Shown in pieces: positions 1 through 8,469 of a DNA stretch of 64,000 nucleotides. Each line of letters begins with the position of its first letter. The stretch's first letter is position 1. The notes below the pieces were generated by a model, which had not been told where the DNA came from, did not search any database, and saw only the letters and a list, made by a program, of their open reading frames with translations. Made by a program: the position numbers and the translations under genes. The DNA lies in NCBI RefSeq assembly GCF_006385595.1, contig NZ_CP041046.1, positions 1,860,001 to 1,924,000 of the forward strand, given 5' to 3'. This DNA comes from Luteibacter pinisoli (GTDB lineage Bacteria; Pseudomonadota; Gammaproteobacteria; Xanthomonadales; Rhodanobacteraceae).

Positions 1-321
1 GAAGACCAGCTGCTGATGACCTACGGCTCAAAGCTTTATACCGAGCACCTGGGCAGCATCAACCACACGATCGCGCTGACCCCGGCCTACAACATGCCGC
101 AGGACATCCCCAACGCGGTCGTCCCCTCGGAAGTACCGAAGGGTTGCTACATCGTGATGGGCGACAACCGCATGAACAGCACGGACAGCCGCTGGTGGGG
201 CTGCATGCCCGAGGAAAACCTCGTCGGCAAGGCGTTCTTCGTGTGGCTGGCCTGGCGTGGCTTCGACCACGGCATCTCCGGCGTGCTCGACCTCTCCCGC
301 ATGGGCAAGGTCATCCATTGA
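1..321 (+). CDS. lepB: Signal peptidase I, C-terminal part (5' end outside window)
   Basis: Inner-membrane serine/lysine protease that removes Sec and Tat signal peptides on the periplasmic side. The reading frame is open from base 1 and only the last 106 codons are seen. The conserved late family box GDNR followed by N-S-x-D-S-R-W-W-G is present at about bases 160-205, and the tail has the usual short hydrophobic stretch. The Ser and Lys catalytic residues lie upstream of the window. It is followed by DUF4845, rnc, era and recO, the usual gammaproteobacterial order. Confidence 0.95.
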   Translation, partial: EDQLLMTYGSKLYTEHLGSINHTIALTPAYNMPQDIPNAVVPSEVPKGCYIVMGDNRMNSTDSRWWGCMPEENLVGKAFFVWLAWRGFDHGISGVLDLSRMGKVIH

Positions 322-346
322 CCCGAACGGTGGCCCCCGTCACGGC

Positions 347-365
347 CCGGGGCGTTGCGCCCCGG
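347..365. other. GC-rich hairpin between lepB and DUF4845 gene
   Basis: Perfect 7-bp inverted repeat (CCGGGGC / GCCCCGG) around a 5-nt loop, 25 bases after the lepB stop. No T-run follows, so it is not a clear intrinsic terminator; it could be an mRNA-stability or attenuation hairpin. Confidence 0.35.
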
Positions 366-463
366 CCCGGACAAGGTAATCTCCGCAGCGGGGCGCACGT
401 GCGCCTCACCGGAATCCACCGTACCAAACAGGGGAGCCGCCTCGCGCGGCGGGGTCACACATC

Positions 464-847
464 ATGAAATCCAGGCAATCGGGCATCACCCTCATCGGCT
501 TTGTCATTGTTCTCGTCGTGCTGGGCTTTTTCGCCTTCATGGCGATGAAGCTGGTGCCGTCGTACATTGAATACATGGGCGTCGTGAAAGCGATGAACCA
601 GATGGCGACCGAAGGTGGCAACGATGACATCGAGCAGGCGCGCCGCCAGCTCGCCTTCAAGATGAGCTTCCAGTACGTCGACGATTCGACGATCAAGCCC
701 AAGGACGTCACCGTCGTTCGCCAGAACAACCAGCCGACCCTGCGCGTGGCTTACGACAAGCGCATTCCGTTCTTGTACAACATCGACTTCCTGCTTCACT
801 TCGAGAAGCAGGTGCAACTACGCAGCGCGACCGGCGCTGGATATTGA
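464..847 (+). CDS. DUF4845 domain-containing membrane protein
   Basis: Small inner-membrane protein (127 aa) of unknown function, commonly encoded between lepB and rnc in gammaproteobacteria. The N-terminus (residues 6-30) is a single hydrophobic segment that reads S-G-I-T-L-I-G-F, resembling a type IV prepilin cleavage region but with Gly where pilins carry Glu at +5. The rest is a small soluble domain presumably facing the periplasm. It ends 6 bases before the rnc start, so the two are probably co-transcribed. Function cannot be assigned from sequence. Confidence 0.85.
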   Translation: MKSRQSGITLIGFVIVLVVLGFFAFMAMKLVPSYIEYMGVVKAMNQMATEGGNDDIEQARRQLAFKMSFQYVDDSTIKPKDVTVVRQNNQPTLRVAYDKRIPFLYNIDFLLHFEKQVQLRSATGAGY

Positions 848-853
848 GGTTTC

Positions 854-1507
854 GTGGAATTCCCGCACCGCTTTCGTGATCCTGAATTCGCTATCCTGGC
901 ACTGACCCACCGCAGCGCCGGGAAACCGAACAACGAGCGGCTGGAATTCCTCGGGGACGCCCTGCTGGGCGTGCTTGTCGCCGAATTGCTGTTCGAAGTC
1001 CATCCGAATGCCAGCGAGGGTGAGCTCTCGCGGCTTCGGTCGCAGCTGGTCAATGGCCAGGCCCTCGCCGTCATCGCCCGGGATCTCGAACTGGGCGACC
1101 GGCTCAAGCTCGGCCCGGGTGAGCTCAAGAGCGGCGGTTTCCGCCGTGAGTCCATCCTGGCCGACGCCTTTGAAGCGATGATCGCCGCCGTGTACCTGGA
1201 CGATGGCTACGACGCCTGCCGCCAGGTCGTGCGCAGGCTTTTCACGCCCCGCGTGGCAGAACTGAAGCGCTCCAGCAAGGACGCGAAAACGCGCCTGCAG
1301 GAGTGGCTGCAGGGCAGGGGCCTCCCGCTGCCCGTGTACGACCTGACCGACAGCTACGGCGAAGACCACGCCAAGATTTTCGACGTTAGCTGCACTATTG
1401 AAGAGCCGGAAGCCATCCGCACCGAAGGGAGTGGAGGCAGCCGGCGCGCCGCCGAGCAGGACGCCGCCGACGCGGTTCTGCGCATCCTGCTGGAAAAGAA
1501 ATCATGA
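854..1507 (+). CDS. rnc: Ribonuclease III
   Basis: Double-strand-specific endoribonuclease acting in rRNA processing and mRNA decay. The family signature N-E-R-L-E-F-L-G-D-A is at residues 27-36. The nuclease domain covers roughly residues 5-125, and a dsRNA-binding domain (D-A-K-T-R-L-Q-E-W onward) covers residues 145-217. Length (217 aa) is normal. The start is a GTG 6 bases after the DUF4845 stop; the stop overlaps the era start as ATGA, so translation of rnc and era is probably coupled. Confidence 0.97.
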   Translation: MEFPHRFRDPEFAILALTHRSAGKPNNERLEFLGDALLGVLVAELLFEVHPNASEGELSRLRSQLVNGQALAVIARDLELGDRLKLGPGELKSGGFRRESILADAFEAMIAAVYLDDGYDACRQVVRRLFTPRVAELKRSSKDAKTRLQEWLQGRGLPLPVYDLTDSYGEDHAKIFDVSCTIEEPEAIRTEGSGGSRRAAEQDAADAVLRILLEKKS

Positions 1508-2436
1508 ACGATATCGATCTCGAAACTAACGACACCGTCGTCGACGACGACTTCCGCTGCGGCTATGTGGCCCTGGCCGGACGCCCCAATGTCGGCAAGT
1601 CTACCCTCCTCAATGCCCTGATCGGCGTGCGGCTCTCCATCGTGAGCCACCGCCCGCAGACCACGCGGCACCGCATCCTCGGCATTTCCACCAAGCCGTC
1701 GGGGCAGATCCTGTACGTGGATACGCCGGGCCTGCATCGCGGCGCCAAGCGCGCCATGAACCGCAGCCTCAACCGCGCCGCCCGCGCCGCCGTCTCGGAA
1801 GTCGATCTTGCCGTGCAGGTGATCGAGGCCGGCCGCTGGACGGACGAAGACGCCGCGATGTACCAGGCGATGTGCGAGCAGACCGACATGCCCAAGCTGC
1901 TGGCCATCAACAAGGTGGACCTGCAGAAAGACAAGACGGTGATGCTGCCCTTCGTGGCCGACCTGATGCAGAAGCATCCGTTCGACGACGTCTATTACGT
2001 CAGCGCGCTGAAGTCGAAGGGCCTGGAAGGCCTGGAGAAGGGCATCCTCAAGCGCCTGCCCGAGCAGCCGGCCATCTACGGCGAAGACGAAATCACCGAC
2101 CGCAGCGAGCGCTTCCTCGCGTCGGAAATGGTCCGTGAGCAGCTCATGCTGCGCCTGGACCAGGAGCTCCCGTACGCCACCACGGTGGAGATCGAAGGCT
2201 TCGTGGATCGTCCTGATGGCGTCACCGAAGTCCACGCCGTGATCTGGGTGGAGCGCGACGGCCAGAAGGCCATCGTGATCGGCAACGGCGGCGCACAGCT
2301 CAAGGCCATCGGTACGTCGGCCCGCAAGGCCATGGAAACGATGTTCGAGCGCAAGGTGTTCCTGAAGCTGTGGGTCAAGGTCCGCGAAGGCTGGGCCGAC
2401 GACGAGAACCTGCTCAAGCGCTTCGGCTACGAATAA
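1504..2436 (+). CDS. era: GTPase Era
   Basis: Essential GTPase that binds 16S rRNA and assists 30S subunit assembly. G1 motif G-R-P-N-V-G-K-S is at residues 26-33, the G3 motif DTPG at 73-76 and G4 NKVD at 136-139. A C-terminal KH RNA-binding domain is recognisable near residues 240-300 (I-G-N-G-G-A-Q-L-K). Length (310 aa) is typical, with about 20 extra acidic residues at the N-terminus. The start overlaps the rnc stop by 4 bases, and recO follows 21 bases downstream. Confidence 0.97.
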   Translation: MNDIDLETNDTVVDDDFRCGYVALAGRPNVGKSTLLNALIGVRLSIVSHRPQTTRHRILGISTKPSGQILYVDTPGLHRGAKRAMNRSLNRAARAAVSEVDLAVQVIEAGRWTDEDAAMYQAMCEQTDMPKLLAINKVDLQKDKTVMLPFVADLMQKHPFDDVYYVSALKSKGLEGLEKGILKRLPEQPAIYGEDEITDRSERFLASEMVREQLMLRLDQELPYATTVEIEGFVDRPDGVTEVHAVIWVERDGQKAIVIGNGGAQLKAIGTSARKAMETMFERKVFLKLWVKVREGWADDENLLKRFGYE

Positions 2437-2457
2437 GCCTCACCGGGCATCCAGCGC

Positions 2458-3150
2458 ATGCGTGTCGAACAGCAACCGGCCTTCGTCCTGCATGCGCGGC
2501 CCTATCGGGAAACCTCGCTGCTGGTCGAGTGCCTGTCGCGGGACCATGGCCGCATCGGCGTGGTCGCGCGTGGCGTACGCAACGAACGCGCGCGCATGCA
2601 GCGGGCCCAGCTCGAACCCTTCCAGCGCATCGCGCTGGACCTCCTGCTCAAAGGCGAGCTTGCCACGCTGCGCTCCGCGGAGCCGGTCGGCACACCGCTG
2701 CGCCTCACCGGCGACGCCGGGCTGGCCGGGCTCTACCTCAACGAACTGGTCGTGCGCCTCACCGGCCGCCAGGATCCCAACCCCGAACTGTTCGACCACT
2801 ACGAACGCACGCTGCGCCGCATGGCCGCCGGTGAACCGCTGGCGTGGACCCTGCGCCGCTTCGAACGCGACATGCTCGACGCCATCGGCTACGCGTTGCA
2901 GCTGGAAACGGACGCGATGGATGGCGAGCCACTGGATCCTGCCGGCACCTATTTCTACGATCCCGAATCAGGCGCCACGCCCGCCCGTTCGGGGCACGCG
3001 CATGCGTTGCGTGGCGCCGACCTGCTGGCGCTCGCGGCCGACACATCGCCGGATGCCGCCGGCCTCTCCGCGCTGAGGCGAATGATGCGGCAGGTGATTA
3101 CGTTTCACCTGGGGGGCGGCGAGCTCAAGGCCTGGCGAGTGCTTCGATAG
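2458..3150 (+). CDS. recO: DNA repair protein RecO
   Basis: Mediator of RecFOR recombination that loads RecA on SSB-coated DNA. The N-terminal OB fold is visible (Q-Q-P-A-F-V-L-H-A-R-P-Y-R-E-T-S-L-L) and the length of 230 aa is normal. This gene usually follows era and often precedes pdxJ; here pdxJ is absent and the next gene is convergent. The last 26 bases overlap the 3' end of the REC-HPt gene on the other strand. Confidence 0.95.
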   Translation: MRVEQQPAFVLHARPYRETSLLVECLSRDHGRIGVVARGVRNERARMQRAQLEPFQRIALDLLLKGELATLRSAEPVGTPLRLTGDAGLAGLYLNELVVRLTGRQDPNPELFDHYERTLRRMAAGEPLAWTLRRFERDMLDAIGYALQLETDAMDGEPLDPAGTYFYDPESGATPARSGHAHALRGADLLALAADTSPDAAGLSALRRMMRQVITFHLGGGELKAWRVLR

Positions 3151-3880
3151 TCGCCTCGAGCTCGCGCCGAAAGCGTTCCACCACGGCCGGCGCCGCCTGT
3201 CGTGCCTCGACGACATGCCCTTGCATGGCCTTCGCCTGCGCACCAAGGCGCGCGGCACCGCAGAACCCACACGCCGAGCGCAGCCGATGCATGCGTTCGA
3301 CCAGGCTGGCCGGGTCGTGGGCCAGTGCGTGCAGCTCGCTGCGCAGGTCGTGAAGCTCCGCCTGCAACAGCGTGCGCAGCGCAGCCATGGTGTGGGCATC
3401 GCCCGTGGCCACCAGCCCTTCGGCGTCATCGAGCACCACCACGCGCCGGTCGACGCCGAGCACGGCATCCAGGGCATGGCCCAGCGCGGCCAGGCGGCAC
3501 GGCTTTTCAATCGCGCCGACGAAGCCGGCGGCATCGAGGTCGCCACGCAACAGCGGGGTAATTTCGGCGCTGGTGGCGAACGCGGGCACGCCGGCGGAGG
3601 CGGCATCGATACTGTCGTGCAGGTCGCGCAGGATCTCGAGGGCACCGCCATGGGGCATGCGGCAATCGAGCAGCAGCGCGTCAAAACGCTGGGTGCGGGC
3701 CAGGCGCAATGCGTCGGCGCCATCGACGGCAAGGGTCACTTCGAAGCCGAGGGAGACCAGCGCGCCGGAGAGGAACTGCCGCGTCGACGCATCGTCGTCG
3801 GCGACCAGCACCCTGTGCAGGGTGCCGCGGTCAAGTGGGGGTGGGCGGTTCGAATCCATGCAACGTTCCATGTTGTTCAT
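3125..3880 (-). CDS. Response regulator receiver plus HPt-like domain protein
   Basis: Two-domain phosphorelay protein. The receiver domain (about residues 22-140) has the acidic cluster D28-D30, phosphoacceptor D72 in L-L-L-D-C-R-M-P and K126 in I-E-K-P. The C-terminal helical part carries an HPt-like motif, M-H-R-L-R-S-A-C-G-F, with candidate phosphohistidine H198. There is no DNA-binding or enzymatic output and no histidine kinase nearby. The first Met is taken; Met8 (base 3859) has a better GGAA ribosome site and may be the true start. Its start lies 24 bases from the divergent YdbH-like gene, so the promoters must overlap coding sequence. Confidence 0.8.
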   Translation of the reverse strand: MNNMERCMDSNRPPPLDRGTLHRVLVADDDASTRQFLSGALVSLGFEVTLAVDGADALRLARTQRFDALLLDCRMPHGGALEILRDLHDSIDAASAGVPAFATSAEITPLLRGDLDAAGFVGAIEKPCRLAALGHALDAVLGVDRRVVVLDDAEGLVATGDAHTMAALRTLLQAELHDLRSELHALAHDPASLVERMHRLRSACGFCGAARLGAQAKAMQGHVVEARQAAPAVVERFRRELEATIEALARP

Positions 3881-3904
3881 CTTGATTTGGCAGAATGGAG
3901 CAGC

Positions 3905-5932
3905 ATGCGCCGCGTATCAACCCGCCCCGTCGCTCTTTTGCTCCTCGCCTGGATCGCCATGGCCTGGGGCACGGCCGCGCACGCCGGTCTTTCGGTGGGC
4001 GCCGACAGCCTTGCGGTCCCCGGCCTGGCCCTGTCGGATATGCAGGTGGACCTCGATCCGCAGGCGGACGGGAAGGGGATCCAGCTCCGGATGACGGCCA
4101 AGAAGGCTGACATCCCCGCCATGGGCTGGCGCAAGCTGGGGTTGGCGCTGGAAGGCCGGCTGGACCGGGATGAACTCGGCCGCTGGCTGTTCGAAGGCCG
4201 GGCGAAGCTGCGTGGTGCGCCCGGTGGGGCCCTGACGGATGCGACGGTCCGTATCCTCGCCGACGAAGCGGCCAATACGCTGGCGGTCACCATCACCCAG
4301 GACAAGGTGCTCGCCGAGGTGGCGCTGCCGATGGACCAGGTCACCCATGCGCAGATCACGCTGAAGAACCTGCCGGCCGGATGGCTGCAAGGCCTGCTCT
4401 CCACGGTGTGGAACGGCCACCCGACCACGGGCAGGATCAACGCCGACCTCGCGCTCGACCTGCTCGATACCGGCACGCAGGCGGCGGGCCAGTTCGCCCT
4501 CGATGGCGTGGGCTTCGACAGCCCGGGCGGCAAACTGGCCGGACAGAAGATCAGCGGCAACGGCCGCCTCGGCCTGGATATCGGCCGCGACAGCACCACC
4601 ATGGATGTCGACGCCAGCCTGCGCGGTGGTGAGTGGCTGCTGGGCCCGCTCTACGCCAACCTGCCTGCGCATCCTGTGCAGCTGTCCCTTTCCGCACGCA
4701 CGCAGAAGGGCGCCTTGGGTATCCGCCGCCTGCGCCTGACCGATCCGGACGCACTCCAGCTCGAAGGCGAACTCGGCTTCGACGCGAAAGGCGACCTTGC
4801 CCAGCTGAAACTGGACCGTTTCAATGCGCGCTTCCCCGCCGCGTACGATCGCTACGGCAAGGGCCTGCTGCGCACGTATGGGCTCGACGGCCTGCAGGCC
4901 ACCGGCGAAGTGGCCGGCCATGCCACGCTGGATGCGAATGGCCCCACGGCCTTCGCGTTCCAGACCAGCGGTCTCGACCTGGCCATGGCGGACGGCCGCC
5001 TGGGCGTGAATGGCCTGCACGGCTCGCTCGACTGGAGCGCCGCCGATGACCGACCCGCGACCCGGCTGGGCTGGCACAGCCTGCAGGTATATCGGATTCC
5101 CAACGGGTCCGCCGAAGGCAGCTGGCGCAGCACGGGCGGCACGCTGTCGCTCGAGAAGCCGATGGCCATCCCCGTGCTGGACGGCAACCTGCGTGTCCTC
5201 TCACTCGGCTGGAAGCCTGCGGCCGCCTCGGGTGAGCGCCTGCAGACGTCGCTCGCGCTCACCCAGATCGACATGGCGGCGTTCTCGCGCGCCGTCGGCT
5301 GGCCCGAGTTTGGTGGCACCCTGGGCGGCGCGGTGCCGTCACTGCGCTACGTGGACGACCGCGTGGAACTCGGCGGCGGCCTGGCGCTGAACGTGTTCGG
5401 CGGGTTCATCGACATCACCGGCATGACGCTGTCCCGTCCGTTCGGTGACGCGCCGGTGCTCGCCGGCACCATCGCGCTGCGCAACCTCGACCTGGCGCAG
5501 ATGACCTCGGTATTCGATTTCGGCAGCATCACCGGGCGCCTCAACGGCAGCGTCGACGACCTGCGCCTGGTGGCGTGGAAGCCCTCCGCATTCAAGGCCA
5601 GCCTGGTCGCCGACCAGGGCGGGCGGATCAGCCAGAAAGCGGTGAACAACCTTACCTCGGTGGGTGGCGGTGGTATCGCCGGCGGCCTGCAGGGCACCGT
5701 GCTGAAGCTGTTCAAGACCTTCGGTTACAGGCGCATCGGCCTCAGCTGCACGCTCAAGGGCGATGTCTGCAGCATGGGCGGGCTGGGCCAGGCGAAGGAT
5801 GGCTACACTATCGTCGAAGGCAGCGGCCTGCCGCATCTCACGGTGGTCGGCCACCAGCGCGAAGTGGACTGGCCGACGCTGGTCCGGCGCCTCGAAGCCG
5901 CCACCAAGGGCGATGGCCCGACCATCCAGTAA
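3905..5932 (+). CDS. YdbH-like AsmA-type envelope protein
   Basis: Large secreted or inner-membrane-anchored protein (675 aa). Residues 1-27 form a signal peptide or anchor (R-R-V then a hydrophobic run ending A-H-A). The remainder is beta-rich, and the C-terminal part (F-D-F-G-S-I-T-G-R-L-N-G and the Gly-rich V-G-G-G-G-I-A-G-G) resembles the YdbH family, one of the AsmA-like bridges thought to carry phospholipids between membranes in E. coli. The next gene encodes a DUF1318 (YdbL-type) protein, the same neighbour as in E. coli. The open frame extends far upstream, but ATG 3905 gives a signal peptide and has GGAG upstream. It is shorter than E. coli YdbH (about 880 aa). Confidence 0.75.
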   Translation: MRRVSTRPVALLLLAWIAMAWGTAAHAGLSVGADSLAVPGLALSDMQVDLDPQADGKGIQLRMTAKKADIPAMGWRKLGLALEGRLDRDELGRWLFEGRAKLRGAPGGALTDATVRILADEAANTLAVTITQDKVLAEVALPMDQVTHAQITLKNLPAGWLQGLLSTVWNGHPTTGRINADLALDLLDTGTQAAGQFALDGVGFDSPGGKLAGQKISGNGRLGLDIGRDSTTMDVDASLRGGEWLLGPLYANLPAHPVQLSLSARTQKGALGIRRLRLTDPDALQLEGELGFDAKGDLAQLKLDRFNARFPAAYDRYGKGLLRTYGLDGLQATGEVAGHATLDANGPTAFAFQTSGLDLAMADGRLGVNGLHGSLDWSAADDRPATRLGWHSLQVYRIPNGSAEGSWRSTGGTLSLEKPMAIPVLDGNLRVLSLGWKPAAASGERLQTSLALTQIDMAAFSRAVGWPEFGGTLGGAVPSLRYVDDRVELGGGLALNVFGGFIDITGMTLSRPFGDAPVLAGTIALRNLDLAQMTSVFDFGSITGRLNGSVDDLRLVAWKPSAFKASLVADQGGRISQKAVNNLTSVGGGGIAGGLQGTVLKLFKTFGYRRIGLSCTLKGDVCSMGGLGQAKDGYTIVEGSGLPHLTVVGHQREVDWPTLVRRLEAATKGDGPTIQ

Positions 5933-5954
5933 GGCTACCTAAAAGGACTGAACT

Positions 5955-6563
5955 ATGTTTCGCAAGCCATTGATTAGCCTTGTTCTGGCGACGGCGGTTG
6001 CGCTGGTCGGCTGCGTCACCATCAACGTATATTTCCCGGAAGCCGCGGCGCAGAAGGCCGCTGACCAGTTCATCGGCAACGTCCTCGACGACAGCGGCGT
6101 GGCCCGTCCGGCTGACGGCGACAAGGCCCCCGCGAAGCCCGCGACCGGCAAGCAGCCGTCGGCGTCGCTGCTCGACCTGGTCATCCCCCAGGCCATGGCC
6201 GCCGAGAGCCCGGACATCCAGGTGCGCTCGCCGGAAACCGACGCCATCCGGGAGCGGATGAAGAGCCGCTTCGGCGGGCAGCTCAAGGCGTTGTTCGACG
6301 CGGGGGCGGTGGGCTTCACGGCGAACGGGCTGGTTGTCGTGCGTGACGCCGGCTCCCTGCCGCTCGACCAGCGCTCGCAGGCGACCAACGTGGTGCGTGA
6401 CGAAAACGCGGACCGCGACCAGCTCTATGCCGCCATCGCCAAGGCCAACGGCCACCCGGAATGGGAACCGCAGATCCGCAAGACCTTCGCCGCCGGCTGG
6501 GTCGAGCGCGCCCCGTCGGGCTGGTATTATCAGGACGCCTCGGGCGCCTGGAAGCGCAAGTAG
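5955..6563 (+). CDS. DUF1318 (YdbL-like) lipoprotein
   Basis: Probable outer-membrane lipoprotein of 202 aa. The signal peptide ends in a lipobox-like A-L-V-G-C, with the lipidated Cys at residue 21, followed by V-T-I-N-V-Y-F-P. The middle (residues 50-85) is a Pro/Ala/Lys linker. The C-terminal 110 residues match the YdbL/DUF1318 pattern, with I-R-E-R-M-K and a final G-W-Y-Y-Q-D. It lies 22 bases downstream of the YdbH-like gene. E. coli uses separate YnbE (lipoprotein) and YdbL; here a lipoprotein head and a YdbL-like tail sit in one polypeptide. Confidence 0.75.
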   Translation: MFRKPLISLVLATAVALVGCVTINVYFPEAAAQKAADQFIGNVLDDSGVARPADGDKAPAKPATGKQPSASLLDLVIPQAMAAESPDIQVRSPETDAIRERMKSRFGGQLKALFDAGAVGFTANGLVVVRDAGSLPLDQRSQATNVVRDENADRDQLYAAIAKANGHPEWEPQIRKTFAAGWVERAPSGWYYQDASGAWKRK

Positions 6564-6585
6564 GCCCTCTCCGCCAGGATCGCAC

Positions 6586-6608
6586 GCCGCGCTGTTCGCC
6601 CGCGCGGC
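6586..6608. terminator. Possible terminator hairpin after DUF1318 gene
   Basis: Inverted repeat GCCGCGC / GCGCGGC with a 9-nt loop, starting 23 bases after the stop codon. T-rich sequence (CTTTTAGTTTTT) follows only after about 10 further bases, so this is a weak intrinsic terminator candidate before rlmD. Confidence 0.35.
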
Positions 6609-6635
6609 GCCTCCCAGCTTTTAGTTTTTGAGCGC

Positions 6636-7937
6636 ATGACCGACTTCGAAGCCACCATCACCGACCTCAGCCACGACGGCCGGGGTGTCGCCCGCATTGA
6701 TAACAAGGCCACCTTCGTGTCCGGCGCGCTGCCGGGCGAACGCGTGCTGCTGAAGTACCGCAAGCGCCATCGCAACTACGACGACGCCGAGATCGTCTCC
6801 GTCATCGAGGCCTCGCCCGACCGCGTGGAGCCGAAGTGCCGTCACTTCGGCCAGTGCAGCGGCTGCTCGCTGCAGCACATGGCACCGGAAGCGCAGATCG
6901 CCGCGAAGCAGCGCGTGCTGGCCGAGAATTTCGAGCGGATCGGGAAGGTCACCCCGGAAAACTGGTTGCCGCCGCTGGCCGACCAGCCGTGGAATTACCG
7001 TCGCAAGGGTCGCTTCTCGGTTCGCTTCGTCAACAAGAAGGACCGCGTGCTGGTCGGCTTCCGTGAGGAATCCAACCCGCGTTTCGTGGCCGATATCGAT
7101 GTGTGCGAAGTGATCCACCCGGCCATCGGGCCGAAGGTGGGCCTGCTTGCCACGCTGATCCAGGGCCTGGATGCGGCACGCGATATCCCGCAGATCGAGT
7201 TCGCGGCGGGCGACGACACCGTGGCCCTCGTGTTCCGCCACCTGTCCCCGCTGTCCGACAGTGACCGCGGCAAGCTCACCGCGTTTGCGCAGGCGCACGG
7301 CTTCGCCATCTACCTGCAGCCGGGCAACCACAGCACCGTGCAGCCGCTGTGGCCCGACGCGCCGCGCCTGCAGTTCGCGATCCCGGCCGATAACGTCACC
7401 CTGGATTTCCTGCCGCTCGACTTCGTGCAGGTCAACGCCGGCATGAACCAGCTGATGCTGGCGCGCACGCTCGCGTTGCTCGACCTGCAGCCCACCGACA
7501 AGGTGCTCGACCTGTTCTGCGGGCTGGGCAACTTCACGCTGCCCATGGCCCGTCACGCCGCCGAGGTGGTTGGTGTGGAAGGCGAGCATGGGCTGGTCCA
7601 GCGCGCGGCCGAGAACGCCGCCCGCAACGGCATAAGCAATGCCTCGTTCCGCGTCGCCAACCTGTTCGACGACCAGCGCAACGAGCCCTGGGCGAAGCAG
7701 GCCTGGGACAAGATCCTGCTCGATCCGCCGCGCGCCGGCGCCGACAAGGTGCTGGAATACCTGCCGCGCAAGGGCACCAACCGTATCGTTTACGTGTCGT
7801 GTCATCCGGGCTCGCTGGCCCGCGATGCCGGCATCCTGGTGGAGAAGCACGGCTTCCGCCTGGTCTCGGCCGGCGTGATGGACATGTTCCCGCATACCGC
7901 GCACGTGGAATCCATCGCGCTGTTCGAGCGCGGCTGA
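6636..7937 (+). CDS. rlmD: 23S rRNA (uracil-1939-C5)-methyltransferase RlmD
   Basis: SAM-dependent RNA methyltransferase making m5U1939 in 23S rRNA. An N-terminal TRAM domain (residues 1-60) is followed by the iron-sulfur ligand cluster C68-x5-C74-x2-C77 plus a later Cys in D-I-D-V-C-E-V. The Rossmann methyltransferase motif V-L-D-L-F-C-G-L-G-N-F is present, as is the D-P-P-R-A-G motif and the catalytic Cys in V-Y-V-S-C-H-P. Length (433 aa) matches the family. Followed after 13 bases by the CYTH gene. Confidence 0.97.
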   Translation: MTDFEATITDLSHDGRGVARIDNKATFVSGALPGERVLLKYRKRHRNYDDAEIVSVIEASPDRVEPKCRHFGQCSGCSLQHMAPEAQIAAKQRVLAENFERIGKVTPENWLPPLADQPWNYRRKGRFSVRFVNKKDRVLVGFREESNPRFVADIDVCEVIHPAIGPKVGLLATLIQGLDAARDIPQIEFAAGDDTVALVFRHLSPLSDSDRGKLTAFAQAHGFAIYLQPGNHSTVQPLWPDAPRLQFAIPADNVTLDFLPLDFVQVNAGMNQLMLARTLALLDLQPTDKVLDLFCGLGNFTLPMARHAAEVVGVEGEHGLVQRAAENAARNGISNASFRVANLFDDQRNEPWAKQAWDKILLDPPRAGADKVLEYLPRKGTNRIVYVSCHPGSLARDAGILVEKHGFRLVSAGVMDMFPHTAHVESIALFERG

Positions 7938-7950
7938 CAAGGGGAGGCCC

Positions 7951-8469
7951 ATGGGCATCGAAATCGAACGCAAGTTCCTGCTCGCCGGCGACGGCTGGCG
8001 CGAGCTGGTGGAGCGCAGCGAACCCATGGCCCAGGGCTATCTGGTCGGCATGGCCTCCATCGAGGCGGGGCACGCGAAGTCGTCGGTGCGCGTGCGCGTC
8101 TCGGGCGGGCAGGCCTGGCTGAACATCAAGTCGGCCACCCTGGGCATCGAGCGCCAGGAATACGAATACCCCATCGCCGTGGCGGACGCCCGGCACATGC
8201 TTGAGACCCTGGCCGACGGTGTCGTCGAAAAGGTTCGCCACCATGTCATGCTGGATGGCGCACACTTTGAAATCGACGAGTTCACCGGCGCCAACCAGGG
8301 CCTGGTCGTCGCTGAAATCGAGCTCGACACGGCCGACGCCGCTTACCCGACGCCCGCCTGGCTGGGTGCCGAGGTCAGCGACCAGGTCCGCTATTACAAC
8401 GTCAACCTGATCGACCGCCCGTTCACCACGTGGACGCCGGCCGAGCAAGACGGGAAGGAGAACACCTGA
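7951..8469 (+). CDS. CYTH domain protein (probable inorganic triphosphatase)
   Basis: CYTH-fold enzyme of 172 aa with the diagnostic E-I-E-R-K-F at residues 4-9 and alternating charged strands (R-V-R-V, E-Y-E-Y, E-I-E-L) lining a triphosphate tunnel. Stand-alone bacterial CYTH proteins are mostly inorganic triphosphatases; some are class IV adenylate cyclases, and sequence alone does not separate these. The stop overlaps the nagZ start by one base (TGATG), which suggests translational coupling. Confidence 0.9.
   Translation: MGIEIERKFLLAGDGWRELVERSEPMAQGYLVGMASIEAGHAKSSVRVRVSGGQAWLNIKSATLGIERQEYEYPIAVADARHMLETLADGVVEKVRHHVMLDGAHFEIDEFTGANQGLVVAEIELDTADAAYPTPAWLGAEVSDQVRYYNVNLIDRPFTTWTPAEQDGKENT

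Noticed and set aside
3215..3904. Long N-terminal extension of the YdbH-like frame (905 codons in total)
   Set aside because: It lies opposite the well-supported REC-HPt gene and carries no domain; the signal peptide begins at ATG 3905.
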